A DNA stretch of 64,000 bases from Klebsiella pneumoniae (GCA_945869725.1 CAMBPO010000003.1:1-64000); one strand, 5' to 3'; shown: positions 8,077 through 18,414, counted from the stretch's first letter. The notes: generated by a model not told the origin, from the letters alone. Numbers and translations are program-made.

Positions 8077-9693
8077 TCAGGAACTGCAGGACAACATTGA
8101 ACAGCCTGCCTTGTTTACTGCCCACTCAGGTCTCTTTAAACCTGCATAGGGATCAGCAGATGATTGTTGTTGATAAGGCTTTTCTAGCACCTTAAGCAGT
8201 TTTGTGAAGACCTGGATGTCCCCTGCTTCGGCTGCATCGATGGCTTGCTGCGCCAGATAGTTTCTTGGCACATAGGCGGGGTTGATACTGTTCATCATGC
8301 TCTTTCGTTGCGCGTGCGATGCAGATTCCGACAATAAACAACTACGATAGAGCGCCTCCCAATCCTGGTAGGCCTGAGCGATTGCTGGTTTTGCTTGTGT
8401 GTTTTCGTAAAAAGCCGCATCTACGATTTTGTGAACGTTGCTCTGGGCATCCTCAGGTTTAAACTCAGATAACAAACGGAAGAACAAGGTCATATCCGTT
8501 GGTTGCAGGCATAGTAATTTCTTCAAAGCTTCTATCAGCTCTGCCGGACAGTTAAAGGGGTTTTGAAAGCCAAGTTTTTGACTCATCATTGCGGAAAATT
8601 CAACGTCATACTCAGATGACAACTTATCCAGAATGGATTGCAATGACTCAGCATCCTGCACAACCGGGTAGATGGCGTTTGCCAACTGATACAGATTCCA
8701 GCGCGCAATTGCCGGCTGGTTTCCATACCGGTAACGTCGATTGGCAGCATCTGTCGTGTTGGGTGTCCAGTCGGGGTTGTAATCATCTATCCATCCGTAA
8801 GGGCCATAATCGATAGTCAGGCCCAAGACAGACATGTTGTCAGTATTCATTACCCCATGCACAAAACCTACGCGCATCCAATGAACAATCATGCTTTGCG
8901 TCAGCCTGCACACTTGCTGAAACCAATCGAGATAAACATCTGTCAGTGAGGAGTCTGAGCCTGCCAGGCGCACACGTTCTGACAGATCCTCCCTGTCGGT
9001 CACAACCACAAAGTCAAGCAGGCGTCGCAGCAGATGGTTATCACCTCTTGACGCGGGTAGCTCAAAATTTCCGAAACGGACAAAGGAAGGCGCCACCCGG
9101 CATACAATAGCGCCTGGTTCTGCCATTGGATTGCCGTCATAAAACATATCCCGTACAACCTTGTCGCCCGTGGATACCAAGCTCAAGGCTCGAGTTGTTG
9201 GCACCCCAAGGTGGAACATGGCCTCACTGCACAGGTATTCGCGCAGTGATGACCGAAGCACTGCCCTGCCATCTGCGTGCCTTGAGTAGGGAGTAGTTCC
9301 GGCGCCCTTTAACTGCAGTGTGAGATGTTTATTGTGTGCGGTTGAAATCTCTCCCAGATTAATCGCCCGCCCGTCGCCCAGTTGGCCTGCCCAGTTTCCA
9401 AACTGATGTCCGCCATAGACCATTGCAAATGGATCCATGCCCGGCAGCAAGGTATTGCCGCTCAACACCTTGGCCAGTGCTGCCTTATCGTCAAGTAGCG
9501 GTTGTAGACCTAGCTCGCAGGCCAGTTCTTCGTTTAATGACAATAACTCGGGGTTGCTGGTTCTGGCGGGTTTTACTCTTGAATAGGCAGCACCTTGCAC
9601 CTGCCGACAATAGTTATCTTCTATCTTGTCGGCAGGCAATTCGCGGGTGAAACGATTAACAAACGCTGGAGCTTCGGTGGGCGTAAGTGGCAT
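8077..9693 (-). CDS. selO: Protein AMPylator SelO (YdiU)
   Basis: Pseudokinase-fold enzyme that transfers AMP from ATP to protein hydroxyl groups; E. coli YdiU/SelO targets include redox proteins. The 538-residue sequence has the glycine-rich YGGHQFGNWAGQLGDGRA (residues 93-110), LKGAGTTPYSR (about 128-138) and the metal-binding IDYGPYGWIDDYNPDWTPN block. The C terminus ends SCSS, with cysteine in the antepenultimate position where animal SelO carries selenocysteine. Its ATG overlaps the stop of the upstream thiolase gene as TAATG, so translation is probably coupled. Confidence 0.95.
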   Translation of the reverse strand: MPLTPTEAPAFVNRFTRELPADKIEDNYCRQVQGAAYSRVKPARTSNPELLSLNEELACELGLQPLLDDKAALAKVLSGNTLLPGMDPFAMVYGGHQFGNWAGQLGDGRAINLGEISTAHNKHLTLQLKGAGTTPYSRHADGRAVLRSSLREYLCSEAMFHLGVPTTRALSLVSTGDKVVRDMFYDGNPMAEPGAIVCRVAPSFVRFGNFELPASRGDNHLLRRLLDFVVVTDREDLSERVRLAGSDSSLTDVYLDWFQQVCRLTQSMIVHWMRVGFVHGVMNTDNMSVLGLTIDYGPYGWIDDYNPDWTPNTTDAANRRYRYGNQPAIARWNLYQLANAIYPVVQDAESLQSILDKLSSEYDVEFSAMMSQKLGFQNPFNCPAELIEALKKLLCLQPTDMTLFFRLLSEFKPEDAQSNVHKIVDAAFYENTQAKPAIAQAYQDWEALYRSCLLSESASHAQRKSMMNSINPAYVPRNYLAQQAIDAAEAGDIQVFTKLLKVLEKPYQQQSSADPYAGLKRPEWAVNKAGCSMLSCSS

Positions 9694-10880
9694 TACCAGT
9701 CTGGTCCATCGAGACGTTCAATCAACGTAGCATTGGCCGTGCCGCCGCCCTCGCAAATTGCAACAAGTCCAAAACGGGCTTCGCGCCGCTCCAGTTCATG
9801 CAGTAGGCTAGTCACCAGCTTGGCCCCGGTAGCACCAAGGGGGTGTCCCAGTGCTTGTGCACCACCGTTGACATTTAATCGGCGAAGATCAGCGCCCATT
9901 GCTTTGGCCCACGCCAGCGGGACTGATCCGAATGCTTCATTGACCTCATACAGATCGATATCGTCGATGGTCAGATTGGCTTTCTCTAGCAATTTTTCTG
10001 TTGCAGGTATCGGTCCCTCAAGCATGATCTCCGGATCAGAGCCTACAACGACCAGCGTGTGAATACGTGCCCTCACGGGTAAATTGTATTTCTCGATTGC
10101 CCGGCGATTAGCAATCAGCACGGCAGCCGCACCATCGCTGATCTGGCTGGCTGTGCCCGCCGTGATGACGCCGCCTTCGAATAGAGTTTTAAGCCCTTGC
10201 ATAGCCTCAAGACTGGCTTCGTAGCGGATACCTTCGTCAACGGCATGGGTATCCACACTGCCATCAGCACGTGTTATCTCAACGGGGACGATCTCCCGAA
10301 GAAAATATCCTTCACGGGTTGCTGCTGCTGCACGCTGATGGCTAAGCACACCAAATTTGTCTAGCTCTTTACGTGTGATGTGATACTTCTGTGCAAGTAA
10401 TTCGGCGCCACTGAATTGACTGAACTCAATGCCGGGATAAAGCTCATCAAGTCTTTCGCCTCGCGGCACACCTCGCCCAAGCGGTTTCGAATCATTGATG
10501 TTTGAGCCGATTGGCACAAGGCTCATGCATTCCACGCCTCCACAGATAATCAGATCCTGAGTGCCGGACATGACTGCCTGGGCTCCAAAGTGCACAGCCT
10601 GCAAAGACGACCCGCACTGGCGGTCTATAGTGACGCCTGGCACTGAGATGTCCAGGCGTGAAGCTAAAGAGACGTTGCGCGCAAGATTGCCCGCCTGTGC
10701 ACCTACCTGACTGACGCAACCAAAAATGACATCGTCAACAGCATCATTCGGCAAGGCTGTCCGATCAAGAATTTCGTCTACGACGGCAGCACCAAGATCA
10801 ATCGGGTGAATAGCACTTAAACTGCCATTCTTCTTGCCGCAGGCGGTTCTGACTGCCGCTACGATATAGGCCTCTGGCAT
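9693..10880 (-). CDS. Acetyl-CoA C-acyltransferase (FadA5-like thiolase)
   Basis: Degradative or biosynthetic thiolase catalysing CoA-dependent cleavage or condensation of acyl-CoA. Length 395 is typical. The nucleophilic cysteine is in DRQCGSS (C89), the histidine motif NGGAQALGHPLGATGA is near residue 340, and the second cysteine is in CEGGGTANA (C376). The AN form of this last motif, in place of the usual GxGxA, is the pattern I associate with FadA5/steroid-type thiolases. No fadB or acyl-CoA dehydrogenase is adjacent, so the substrate is open. It overlaps selO by one base. Confidence 0.88.
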   Translation of the reverse strand: MPEAYIVAAVRTACGKKNGSLSAIHPIDLGAAVVDEILDRTALPNDAVDDVIFGCVSQVGAQAGNLARNVSLASRLDISVPGVTIDRQCGSSLQAVHFGAQAVMSGTQDLIICGGVECMSLVPIGSNINDSKPLGRGVPRGERLDELYPGIEFSQFSGAELLAQKYHITRKELDKFGVLSHQRAAAATREGYFLREIVPVEITRADGSVDTHAVDEGIRYEASLEAMQGLKTLFEGGVITAGTASQISDGAAAVLIANRRAIEKYNLPVRARIHTLVVVGSDPEIMLEGPIPATEKLLEKANLTIDDIDLYEVNEAFGSVPLAWAKAMGADLRRLNVNGGAQALGHPLGATGAKLVTSLLHELERREARFGLVAICEGGGTANATLIERLDGPDW

Positions 10881-10918
10881 GACTCACTCTCCTTTGATAT
10901 TGATTTTACAGTTTCAAA

Positions 10919-11419
10919 CTAAACGATGTGACCTACCCATCGTCCGGCGAGTGTTACCCCAGCCCAAAGCAGCAACGAAACAATTCCGGACCATTTCAAA
11001 ATGACAGGAAAGTTTTCTGTGTGCATATCTGCCAGACGATACTTGGTCGTCTGCCAGTGAAACATCACCATGTTTAAGGCTGCCAGTACCATCAGCAGCA
11101 TCTTCCACTGAAACGCCGGATTCAACATGTGTGCACTTGCGCGGGTGATGAACAACGCGATTCCGGTTATACAGGCAACCAGAAAGGATGCCCATATCCA
11201 GGGTAAAAAATCTTTGCAAAGATCTTTAATCGAGTATCGATTGGCAGCCAGGCCTGCAGCTCTCAAGTCCAGCATCAGCAGAGCGCCTAGCATAAAGCTG
11301 ATAGCCAGCACATGCAGGGAGTTAATCAGCGGAAACCACCACGTTGCGCCAATCTGCTCTGCCAGAGGAAGGTACTCAAGGGAAAGCCAGAATTCATGGG
11401 TAAGGACAGCGTTGATCAT
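10919..11419 (-). CDS. DUF6644-type integral membrane protein
   Basis: A 166-residue protein with four predicted membrane helices, at about residues 28-50, 70-92, 103-120 and 140-160. The first helix carries the NSLHVLAISFMLGALLMLDL pattern and the last ends in GVTLAGRWVGH. This histidine-in-helix layout resembles small membrane proteins grouped as DUF6644, whose function is unknown. The next gene upstream (11424-12056) is a diverged paralogue 4 bp away, so the two probably act together. A heme- or copper-binding role is conceivable from the membrane histidines but is only a guess. Confidence 0.65.
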   Translation of the reverse strand: MINAVLTHEFWLSLEYLPLAEQIGATWWFPLINSLHVLAISFMLGALLMLDLRAAGLAANRYSIKDLCKDFLPWIWASFLVACITGIALFITRASAHMLNPAFQWKMLLMVLAALNMVMFHWQTTKYRLADMHTENFPVILKWSGIVSLLLWAGVTLAGRWVGHIV

Positions 11420-11423
11420 GAGT

Positions 11424-12056
11424 CTACTCTGGCCAGAAAATATAATCTGAATAAGCTATCCACCGCCCTGCCAGCGCTGTTATCACCCAGCCAGTCATTA
11501 CAACGGCTGCCAACAGCTTGGTTGGCAATCGGATTGTGTTGGTTTTTAACTCAGAACTGTATTTCCACAAACAGAAACTGGCGATGATTGTCAGCAGAAA
11601 TGCCACAGTTTTGATTGTAAAAATCGGGTTGTAAATGTAGCGCTGTGGTCGGGCTAGAAAAAACACTGCGCCGCTGATAAACATGACAGGGATAGCAGAA
11701 AAAAACCACGGGAACAAACGCTGAGCCATCTCATAAGGATCCTGCCGATTCGCAGCCAATCCTAGTATTCGCAAACACAAAAACACCATAGACCCAACAA
11801 TCACAGCGACGCCCAGTAGATGTATCGTTTGCACAACAGGCGGTAAACCCGGAACTGAACGAAGCAGATTATCGCTGAATTCCCGTAATGGGCTATTCAT
11901 GAAAAATTCGCTGAGGCTACCGGCGATATCAGGCATAAAAGGATCTGTATCTGGCACCTGACTATTCTTGTTATTGCTGGCTATATCCGACACAGGTTTC
12001 ACATTTTTTAAAGATGGCACACTGGGAAACTCCAGGTGAATGTCCGTGTTGCTCAC
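11424..12056 (-). CDS. DUF6644-type integral membrane protein, longer paralogue
   Basis: A 210-residue protein with a soluble N-terminal stretch of about 65 residues, then four membrane helices matching the downstream 166-residue gene: VVQTIHLLGVAVIVGSMVFL, a central pair, and a final helix ending ITALAGRWIAY. Shared features are IHLLG/LHVLA, LGLAANR/AGLAANR and the GRW end. The N-terminal region has no signal peptide that I can identify. It is the first gene of a tight pair (4-bp gap). The thiolase and selO genes follow on the same strand. Function unknown. Confidence 0.65.
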   Translation of the reverse strand: MSNTDIHLEFPSVPSLKNVKPVSDIASNNKNSQVPDTDPFMPDIAGSLSEFFMNSPLREFSDNLLRSVPGLPPVVQTIHLLGVAVIVGSMVFLCLRILGLAANRQDPYEMAQRLFPWFFSAIPVMFISGAVFFLARPQRYIYNPIFTIKTVAFLLTIIASFCLWKYSSELKTNTIRLPTKLLAAVVMTGWVITALAGRWIAYSDYIFWPE

Positions 12057-12179
12057 CTTAAGCTAACCGGAGTTTACGCCTGATGATGAATGAAAACCAG
12101 ACTGCTTGTTTTACACGGCGAGAGTAAGTTCGGCGCTGCAAATGCTAGTGCCTGAAAGGGTCAATTGGTCTATTTGATT

Positions 12180-12206
12180 AAAAAAAGGCCCTGGTTAGAG
12201 AGCCTT
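12180..12206 (-). terminator. Terminator of tRNA-Pro transcript
   Basis: Read on the minus strand, AAGGCTC and GGGCCTT pair (7 bp including one G-U) around an 8-nt loop and are followed directly by seven T residues. This is a standard rho-independent terminator. It lies 42 bp downstream of tRNA-Pro. Confidence 0.75.
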
Positions 12207-12247
12207 ATGTTGTGAGGTTAGATGCAAGAATCATACAAAAACAAATT

Positions 12248-12324
12248 TGGTCGGAACGGCAGGATTTGAACCTGCGACCCCCACACCCCCAGTGTGGTGC
12301 GCTACCAGACTGCGCTACGCCCCG
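12248..12324 (-). tRNA. tRNA-Pro (anticodon GGG)
   Basis: A 77-nt tRNA with an encoded CCA end. The acceptor 5' CGGGGCG pairs with 3' CGTTCCG, the anticodon stem CCACA/TGTGG carries the loop CTGGGGG (anticodon GGG, decoding CCC/CCU), and the T arm contains GTTCAAATC. It lies near the end of the thrS-infC-pheST-ihfA-merR block, its usual place in Pseudomonas relatives. Confidence 0.97.
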
Positions 12325-12431
12325 AATTAAGAGCCGGCATTATACTTGCCTTGCCTGTGCTTGCAAGTCCCTTGCGGGTTCGCTTTGTGTTTTGCATCAA
12401 GTAGGTGTTTTTTGATTTCCAGAAATAAAAA

Positions 12432-12460
12432 AGGTGGTCGGACTGGATGTCCGACCACCT
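12432..12460. terminator. Strong bidirectional terminator
   Basis: A perfect 11-bp inverted repeat AGGTGGTCGGA/TCCGACCACCT with a 7-nt loop, flanked by an A-run on the left and CTGTTTT on the right. It can act on both strands. It sits between the TonB-receptor relic and tRNA-Pro and was probably the original terminator of the receptor gene. Confidence 0.8.
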
Positions 12461-12487
12461 CTGTTTTCTTACAAGTAACGATTCCGA

Positions 12488-12880
12488 TTACATCTCGAAG
12501 GTTACACGACCGTAAAGCATGCGACCGGTTGGGTCGTAAAGAATTGACTCCATACCGCCGAGCATTGGGACTTTTTGCGGCATTCTGTCAAAAAGGTTAC
12601 GGGCACCAAGCGTAAAGCGCAGCTCGCCGCCCAATGCTTCGAGGCCACGATAGTTGTAGCTGGCGTCGAAGATCGAAGAGGCTTTCAGTACATCTACGTT
12701 GCGATAGTTGCTGAATGGCAAGCGCGCCTGATAGTCAAACTTGTTGGCGTTGAAAATCACATAATCTATTTAGCGGCCAGTGATATTGGCACTGTGGCGG
12801 TCACGGGACCAGCCAATGCTGACGTTGGCTTTGATACGTGGCATCGGCGGAACCGCACCAGTGAGATCGTTCTGCCATCT
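12488..12880 (-). pseudogene. TonB-dependent receptor, C-terminal relic
   Basis: The last roughly 130 codons of an outer-membrane TonB-dependent receptor with no plug domain or signal peptide. The recognisable pieces are PPMPRIKANVSIGWSRD, FTLGARNLFDRMPQ, and the terminal strand MLYGRVTFEM, which ends in the aromatic-x-aromatic pattern recognised by the BAM complex. The frame is interrupted by TAA at 12770-12772 within GR*ID, where relatives have tyrosine. Upstream of about 12880 the similarity stops abruptly and merR begins at 12943, so most of the gene has been deleted. The terminator at 12432-12460 is probably what remains of its 3' end. Confidence 0.8.
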
Positions 12881-12942
12881 AGCCGCGGACGGAGGCAAAT
12901 AGAAAAGAGAAATTTTTAACAAAATTAAGGCAGTCAGCCAGA

Positions 12943-13314
12943 TCAAATCAATTTCAGAACGTATTCAAGTTCAGCAATCATTGCCCGGATGTCATCATCT
13001 TCAACAGAAGAGGCAGTCGAAGTTATTGTTGGAGTTTGCTCCTGCGGGCCGCTCATACGTTGGCGCGCGCCTCCGATCGTGAACCCTTGCTCATACAACA
13101 AAGATTTGATCTGGCGGATAAGAAGTACGTCTTCGCGCTGATAATAGCGGCGGTTACCGCGCCTTTTAACGGGTTTTAATTGGGGGAATTCCTGTTCCCA
13201 ATAACGCAAAACGTGCGGCTTTACAGTGCACAATTCTCCTACTTCACCAATCGTAAAGTAGCGTTTGGAGGGAATCGGGGGTAATTCCTTGTTACTGTTG
13301 CTGGGTTCCAGCAT
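12943..13314 (-). CDS. MerR-family regulator downstream of ihfA
   Basis: A 123-residue DNA-binding protein of the MerR superfamily. The winged helix-turn-helix is at about residues 18-87: [20 protein letters not shown], then [20 protein letters not shown]. There is no metal-binding cysteine set; the C-terminal part is short. It overlaps the end of ihfA by 23 bp. The same pheST-ihfA-merR order is found in Pseudomonas, where its target is uncharacterised as far as I know. Likely a dimer; the effector is unknown. Confidence 0.88.
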   Translation of the reverse strand: MLEPSNSNKELPPIPSKRYFTIGEVGELCTVKPHVLRYWEQEFPQLKPVKRRGNRRYYQREDVLLIRQIKSLLYEQGFTIGGARQRMSGPQEQTPTITSTASSVEDDDIRAMIAELEYVLKLI

Positions 13315-13609
13315 ATTTTTCTACTCGAGCTTTCAGCTTCTGGCCAGGGCGAAATGTAACGACCCGACGTGCCTTTATTGGAATTTCTTCTCCGGTCTTG
13401 GGGTTGCGACCGGGGCGTTGTTTCTTATCGCGAAGATCGAAGTTGCCAAAACCGGAGAGTTTTACCTGCTCGTTAGCCTCAAGCGCTTGTCGAATTTCTT
13501 CAAAGAACTGCTCTACCAGTTCTTTGGCTTCGCGTTTATTAACGCCAAGTTCATCAAACAAACGTTCTGCCATTTCCGCTTTTGTCAGCGCGCCCTTATC
13601 CATGCTCAA
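13292..13609 (-). CDS. ihfA: Integration host factor alpha subunit
   Basis: Alpha subunit of IHF, the sequence-specific DNA-bending heterodimer used in transcription, replication and recombination. The 105-residue protein shows the HU/IHF fold with [20 protein letters not shown] at the N terminus and the DNA-intercalating arm motif [12 protein letters not shown]. It overlaps pheT by 4 bp (translational coupling) and merR by 23 bp. Its partner ihfB is also in this window, at 28444-28731. Confidence 0.97.
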   Translation of the reverse strand: MSMDKGALTKAEMAERLFDELGVNKREAKELVEQFFEEIRQALEANEQVKLSGFGNFDLRDKKQRPGRNPKTGEEIPIKARRVVTFRPGQKLKARVEKYAGTQQQ

Positions 13610-16005
13610 TTCCTTAACTTTGCATTAAATTTGACTTCCAGGCCTTTGACACAACGCTCAATTATGGAATTGATGTCGTCCTCGCCTAGAGTGCGTGAAG
13701 GATGTTGCCAGGTCAAGCCCAATGCCATACTTTTTTTCTCGGAACCTATGGCATCGCCTTGATAAACATCAAATATTCTAAGCGAAGTAAGGTGTTCTCC
13801 AGCCAACGCCTGCAATTCGCCTCTGATAGCCTGCGCCGGGATGTGCCTGTCAATCAAAACAGCCAGATCTCTGGTGACTTCAGGAAACCGGGAAAGTGCT
13901 TTGAATGCCGGTTTTCGTGCGCTAAGCACTGCTGCCAGTTCAATCTCAAACAAGAATGTTCTGTCATTCAGGTCCAGCGCTCGCTGCAAAGCTGGAGACA
14001 GTGCCCCTATCCAGCCTACCGGCAGCCCCGACTTGAGGATTCGAGCACATTGGCCGTCATGAAGTGCCGGGTGCTTCTGTGCTTCAAAGGTAAACTTGTC
14101 ATGTTCGCCGCTGAGGGAAAGTATCGTTTCTACATCCCCTTTTGCATCGTAAAAATCAGCAGAATCACGACCTTGAGACCAGTCGGCCGGCAAGCGGCTG
14201 CCATAAATCAGCCCGCCCAACATATCAGGCTGGTTGATCAAATCCCCGAAAGGCAGGAATATCTGGCCGGTTTCAAACAATCTGACCCGGGCCTGTTGGC
14301 GATTAACATTGTAACGTAGGGTCTGGATTAGCCCCGCCCACAAGCTTGTCCGCATCACCGCCATTTCTGCTGAAATCGGGTTTTGAAGAGGAACTGGCTG
14401 CAGATCTGGTCTAAGCATTGTCATTAGTGAGGGTTCAACGAAGCTATAGGTGATAACTTGTTGATATCCAAGAGTTACAAGCCTTTCGCGAAGTCTCTCT
14501 TGGCTCACATAGCCCTCTGGGTTTGGCGAAAGATTCATACGTACCAAGGGCTTGGTGACTGGCAGTTGATCATATCCGTAGACGCGCGCCAATTCCTCGA
14601 TAAGATCTGCTTCAATGCTGATATCAAATCGGTGCGAAGGGATTACAAATTGAAAATATGTATCAGTTGAAGATTGAAGTATCAGTCCTAATCTATTGAG
14701 TATATTGATAATGTCAGATTTGCTCATGGTCATTCCGAGCAATCGATTAACATTGTCAATTTCCAGTTTCACTATTTTTTTTGCAGGCACCGTGTGTTCA
14801 CACACAATCACTGGTCCAGCATCGCCACCAACGATCTGCAATAAAAGCTGGGTCGCACGCTCAATAGCTTGCAATTGCAGTTCGCTATCAACACCTCTTT
14901 CGTATCGATGAGAGGAGTCTGTATGTAATCCATAACGTCGTGCTCTTCCGGCAATTGCTAACGGGTCAAACCACGCACACTCAAGAAAGATATGTTTGGT
15001 GTTAGAGTTTACGCCACTGTGCTGTCCGCCCATGATACCGGCCAGCGCCAAAGGGCCTTGCTTGTCGGTGATCAGAAGAGTATCGGGCTGGACTTCAATC
15101 TGCTTTCCATCCAGCAGAACAATTTTTTCGCCGGCCTCGGCCATGCGAACATTGATGCCACCGTTTAACTGGCTCAAATCGAACGCATGCATGGGTTGAC
15201 CAAGCTCAAGCAATATATAGTTGGTCACATCTACGACAGGATCAATACTTCTGAGACCACATCGCCGCAGTTTTTCCTGCATCCAAAGCGGTGTCTCGAT
15301 ATTGATATCAATGTCTTTTATGACGCGGCCTAGATATCTCGGGCATTGCTCTGCAGCGGTGAGTTGTACCGCAAAGACATCATCAATAGTGGGTTGTACT
15401 GCTTCGATTACAGGTTCACAAAAATCCAGATTGTTAAGCGCGGCAATTTCGCGCGCCAGTCCTCTGATACTCAGACAATCCCCTCGATTAGGAGTCAGAT
15501 CCATTTCGTAAAACACATCATCCAGCTGCAAGAATTCCCTTACAGACTTGCCGACCGGGGCATCTGCTGGCAATTCAAACAAGCCGTCAGACTTCTCAGC
15601 CAGACCAAGTTCCTGTGCAGAGCACAGCATGCCAAATGATTCAACACCACGTAATTTTGCTTTTTTGATCGTAAAGGAAGATGAGACGCCTGGCTCTGGT
15701 GAAAAAACCGGCAGTTGAGCACCAATACGTGCATACGGAACCTTTAAACCCCTACGAACGTTGGCGGCACCACAAACAACTTGCAGCACCTCTTCGCCAT
15801 CAAACACCTCACATACCCGCAATTTATCAGCATCCGGGTGCTGAACCACGTTGAGAACTTCGGCGACAATTACACCTGCAAACTGCGCTGCAACAGGTCC
15901 ATGAGCATCGACTTCCAGCCCGGCCATAGTCAATTGACTGATAAGTACCTCAGGCTCAAGGTCAAAATCAACCCACTCACGTATCCATTGTTGTGTAAAA
16001 ATCAT
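13606..16005 (-). CDS. pheT: Phenylalanyl-tRNA synthetase beta subunit
   Basis: Large subunit of the heterotetrameric PheRS that charges tRNA-Phe. At 799 residues it has family length. Domains visible in order are an N-terminal EMAP-like tRNA-binding domain ([20 protein letters not shown], about 45-64), the B3/B4 editing domain ([20 protein letters not shown] near 170), B5 (about 400-480) and a C-terminal anticodon-binding ferredoxin-like domain ([18 protein letters not shown] near 710). It follows pheS by 77 bp and overlaps ihfA. Confidence 0.98.
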   Translation of the reverse strand: MIFTQQWIREWVDFDLEPEVLISQLTMAGLEVDAHGPVAAQFAGVIVAEVLNVVQHPDADKLRVCEVFDGEEVLQVVCGAANVRRGLKVPYARIGAQLPVFSPEPGVSSSFTIKKAKLRGVESFGMLCSAQELGLAEKSDGLFELPADAPVGKSVREFLQLDDVFYEMDLTPNRGDCLSIRGLAREIAALNNLDFCEPVIEAVQPTIDDVFAVQLTAAEQCPRYLGRVIKDIDINIETPLWMQEKLRRCGLRSIDPVVDVTNYILLELGQPMHAFDLSQLNGGINVRMAEAGEKIVLLDGKQIEVQPDTLLITDKQGPLALAGIMGGQHSGVNSNTKHIFLECAWFDPLAIAGRARRYGLHTDSSHRYERGVDSELQLQAIERATQLLLQIVGGDAGPVIVCEHTVPAKKIVKLEIDNVNRLLGMTMSKSDIINILNRLGLILQSSTDTYFQFVIPSHRFDISIEADLIEELARVYGYDQLPVTKPLVRMNLSPNPEGYVSQERLRERLVTLGYQQVITYSFVEPSLMTMLRPDLQPVPLQNPISAEMAVMRTSLWAGLIQTLRYNVNRQQARVRLFETGQIFLPFGDLINQPDMLGGLIYGSRLPADWSQGRDSADFYDAKGDVETILSLSGEHDKFTFEAQKHPALHDGQCARILKSGLPVGWIGALSPALQRALDLNDRTFLFEIELAAVLSARKPAFKALSRFPEVTRDLAVLIDRHIPAQAIRGELQALAGEHLTSLRIFDVYQGDAIGSEKKSMALGLTWQHPSRTLGEDDINSIIERCVKGLEVKFNAKLRN

Positions 16006-16082
16006 GCTTCGTTGCTCTTACTGTCTACTCATGGCTTTTCATTATTGAATAAATCAAAAATTTAATGCATTTCGACCGATCG

Positions 16083-17111
<1,029 letters not shown>

Positions 17112-17128
17112 TCAATCCGTTAAATGCA

Positions 17129-17167
17129 CAGAGCCGGCTCAGGTGCTGATCGCCCGAGCCGGCTCTG
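17129..17167 (-). promoter_or_regulatory. Long hairpin in the pheS leader
   Basis: A perfect 12-bp inverted repeat CAGAGCCGGCTC/GAGCCGGCTCTG with a 15-nt loop lies between rplT and pheS. On the transcribed strand it is not followed by a U-tract, so it is not a standard terminator. E. coli has the pheM attenuator in this interval; I found no phenylalanine-rich leader peptide here. A processing site or structural barrier is more likely. Confidence 0.55.
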
Positions 17168-17181
17168 CAAAAAGTAACATT

Positions 17182-17541
17182 TTACTGTGCCAGGCTGGCT
17201 TTTGCCTGATTTACCAATGCAGCGAATGCTGGCTTGTCATGCACAGCCAGATCTGCCATCACGCGACGGTCAACACCGATACTGGCCTTTTTTAATCCAG
17301 CGATCAGCTGGCTGTAGGTCATACCATTAGCGCGTGACTGGGCATTAATACGGGTTATCCACAATGAGCGGAAAACTCGCTTTTTGGCTCGACGGTCACG
17401 GTAGGCATATTGCCCTGCCTTGATAACCGCCTGAAAGGCAACTCGGTATACCCGACTGCGCGCGCCATAGTAACCTTTAGCCTGCTTAAGAATCTTTTTG
17501 TGACGACGACGTGCCGTTACACCGCGTTTTACTCGTGCCAT
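17182..17541 (-). CDS. rplT: 50S ribosomal protein L20
   Basis: Large-subunit protein L20, needed early in 50S assembly and a translational repressor of its own operon in E. coli. 119 residues with the family start [20 protein letters not shown] and the very basic N-terminal extension, then [20 protein letters not shown]. It follows rpmI by 27 bp in the order infC-rpmI-rplT. Autoregulation is expected, but I did not model an operator. Confidence 0.99.
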   Translation of the reverse strand: MARVKRGVTARRRHKKILKQAKGYYGARSRVYRVAFQAVIKAGQYAYRDRRAKKRVFRSLWITRINAQSRANGMTYSQLIAGLKKASIGVDRRVMADLAVHDKPAFAALVNQAKASLAQ

Positions 17542-17568
17542 ATTGTTCTCCTCTCACTAACCTGAATA

Positions 17569-17763
17569 TTAATTAACGCGCATCATGCGATCGATCATCG
17601 GCTTATCACAGGCTGCAACCAGTGAAGTACCGCGCAATTGACGCTTACGCTTGGTGGTCATTTTGGTGAGAATATGGCTCTTATTTGCACTTTTGCATTT
17701 CCAGCCAGAAGCTGTTTTTTTGAAACGCTTGGATGCACCACTATGGGTTTTCATCTTGCTCAT
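17569..17763 (-). CDS. rpmI: 50S ribosomal protein L35
   Basis: Large-subunit protein L35, 64 residues, highly basic, with the family core [18 protein letters not shown] and [17 protein letters not shown]. It lies between infC and rplT as in nearly all bacteria. Confidence 0.99.
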   Translation of the reverse strand: MSKMKTHSGASKRFKKTASGWKCKSANKSHILTKMTTKRKRQLRGTSLVAACDKPMIDRMMRVN

Positions 17764-17833
17764 TTGTCTTACGACTCCGCATTTAGCGCCATCACTGGCG
17801 ATAGTGTTTAGATTTTAAAAAAGCTGACACCCG

Positions 17834-18364
17834 TCAGACTTTTTTCTTCTTCGCAGGAGACAGAACCATCACGATCTGCCTACCTTCCATCTTGGGTTCT
17901 TGCTCAATAACACCGTAATCTTCAAGATCTTTGCCGATACGTTGTACGAGCTCAAGTCCAAGATGCTGATGGGCTAATTCACGGCCGCGAAATCTCAACG
18001 ATATCTTGGCTTTGTCCCCATCAGTAAGGAAACGTATCAGGTTGCGTAGTTTTACCTGATAATCCCCCTCTTCCGTCCCTGGCCGAAACTTGATTTCTTT
18101 CAGCTGTGTTTTGCGCTGCTTTTTCTTGTTGGCAGCCTTTTGCTTTTTCAGATCAAAAATGTGCTTGCCGTAATCCATGATTTTGCAGACCGGTGGCTCA
18201 GCCTCCGGGGCAATCATCACCAGATCAAGCTTGGCTTCACTGGCGGCAGCTCGCGCTTCCTCGATAGTCACTACGCCCTTTTGCTCGCCATCTGCTAATA
18301 CCAGGCGAACTTCGGGTGAATCAATGTGCTCGTTAATGACCGGCTTTTTGGAACTGCTCTTCAT
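17834..18364 (-). CDS. infC: Translation initiation factor IF-3
   Basis: Initiation factor that keeps ribosomal subunits apart and proofreads the start codon. Both domains are present: N-domain [20 protein letters not shown], a basic linker (about 85-100), and C-domain [20 protein letters not shown]. The frame shown starts at ATG 18364 (176 residues). However, the Shine-Dalgarno AGGAG stands 17 nt before this ATG, too far, while an in-frame CTG at 18373 has 8-nt spacing. Because infC classically uses a rare start codon for autoregulation, the true start may be non-AUG. It follows thrS by 50 bp. Confidence 0.97.
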   Translation of the reverse strand: MKSSSKKPVINEHIDSPEVRLVLADGEQKGVVTIEEARAAASEAKLDLVMIAPEAEPPVCKIMDYGKHIFDLKKQKAANKKKQRKTQLKEIKFRPGTEEGDYQVKLRNLIRFLTDGDKAKISLRFRGRELAHQHLGLELVQRIGKDLEDYGVIEQEPKMEGRQIVMVLSPAKKKKV

Positions 18365-18414
18365 ATTCGACAGCGTATTCTCTCCTGCATAAATTATTTT
18401 TCTGTCTGACCAAC

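Noticed and set aside
12212..12415. 67-residue ORF across tRNA-Pro
   Set aside because: It is antisense to the tRNA and has no ribosome-binding site.
12575..12919. 114-residue plus-strand ORF over the TonB relic
   Set aside because: The minus strand carries clear receptor similarity; the plus-strand product resembles nothing.
13265..13762. 165-residue plus-strand ORF over ihfA and merR
   Set aside because: It is antisense to two well-supported genes and not recognisable as a protein family.
13702..14319. 205-residue plus-strand ORF inside pheT
   Set aside because: It is a shadow of a complete, well-conserved synthetase subunit.
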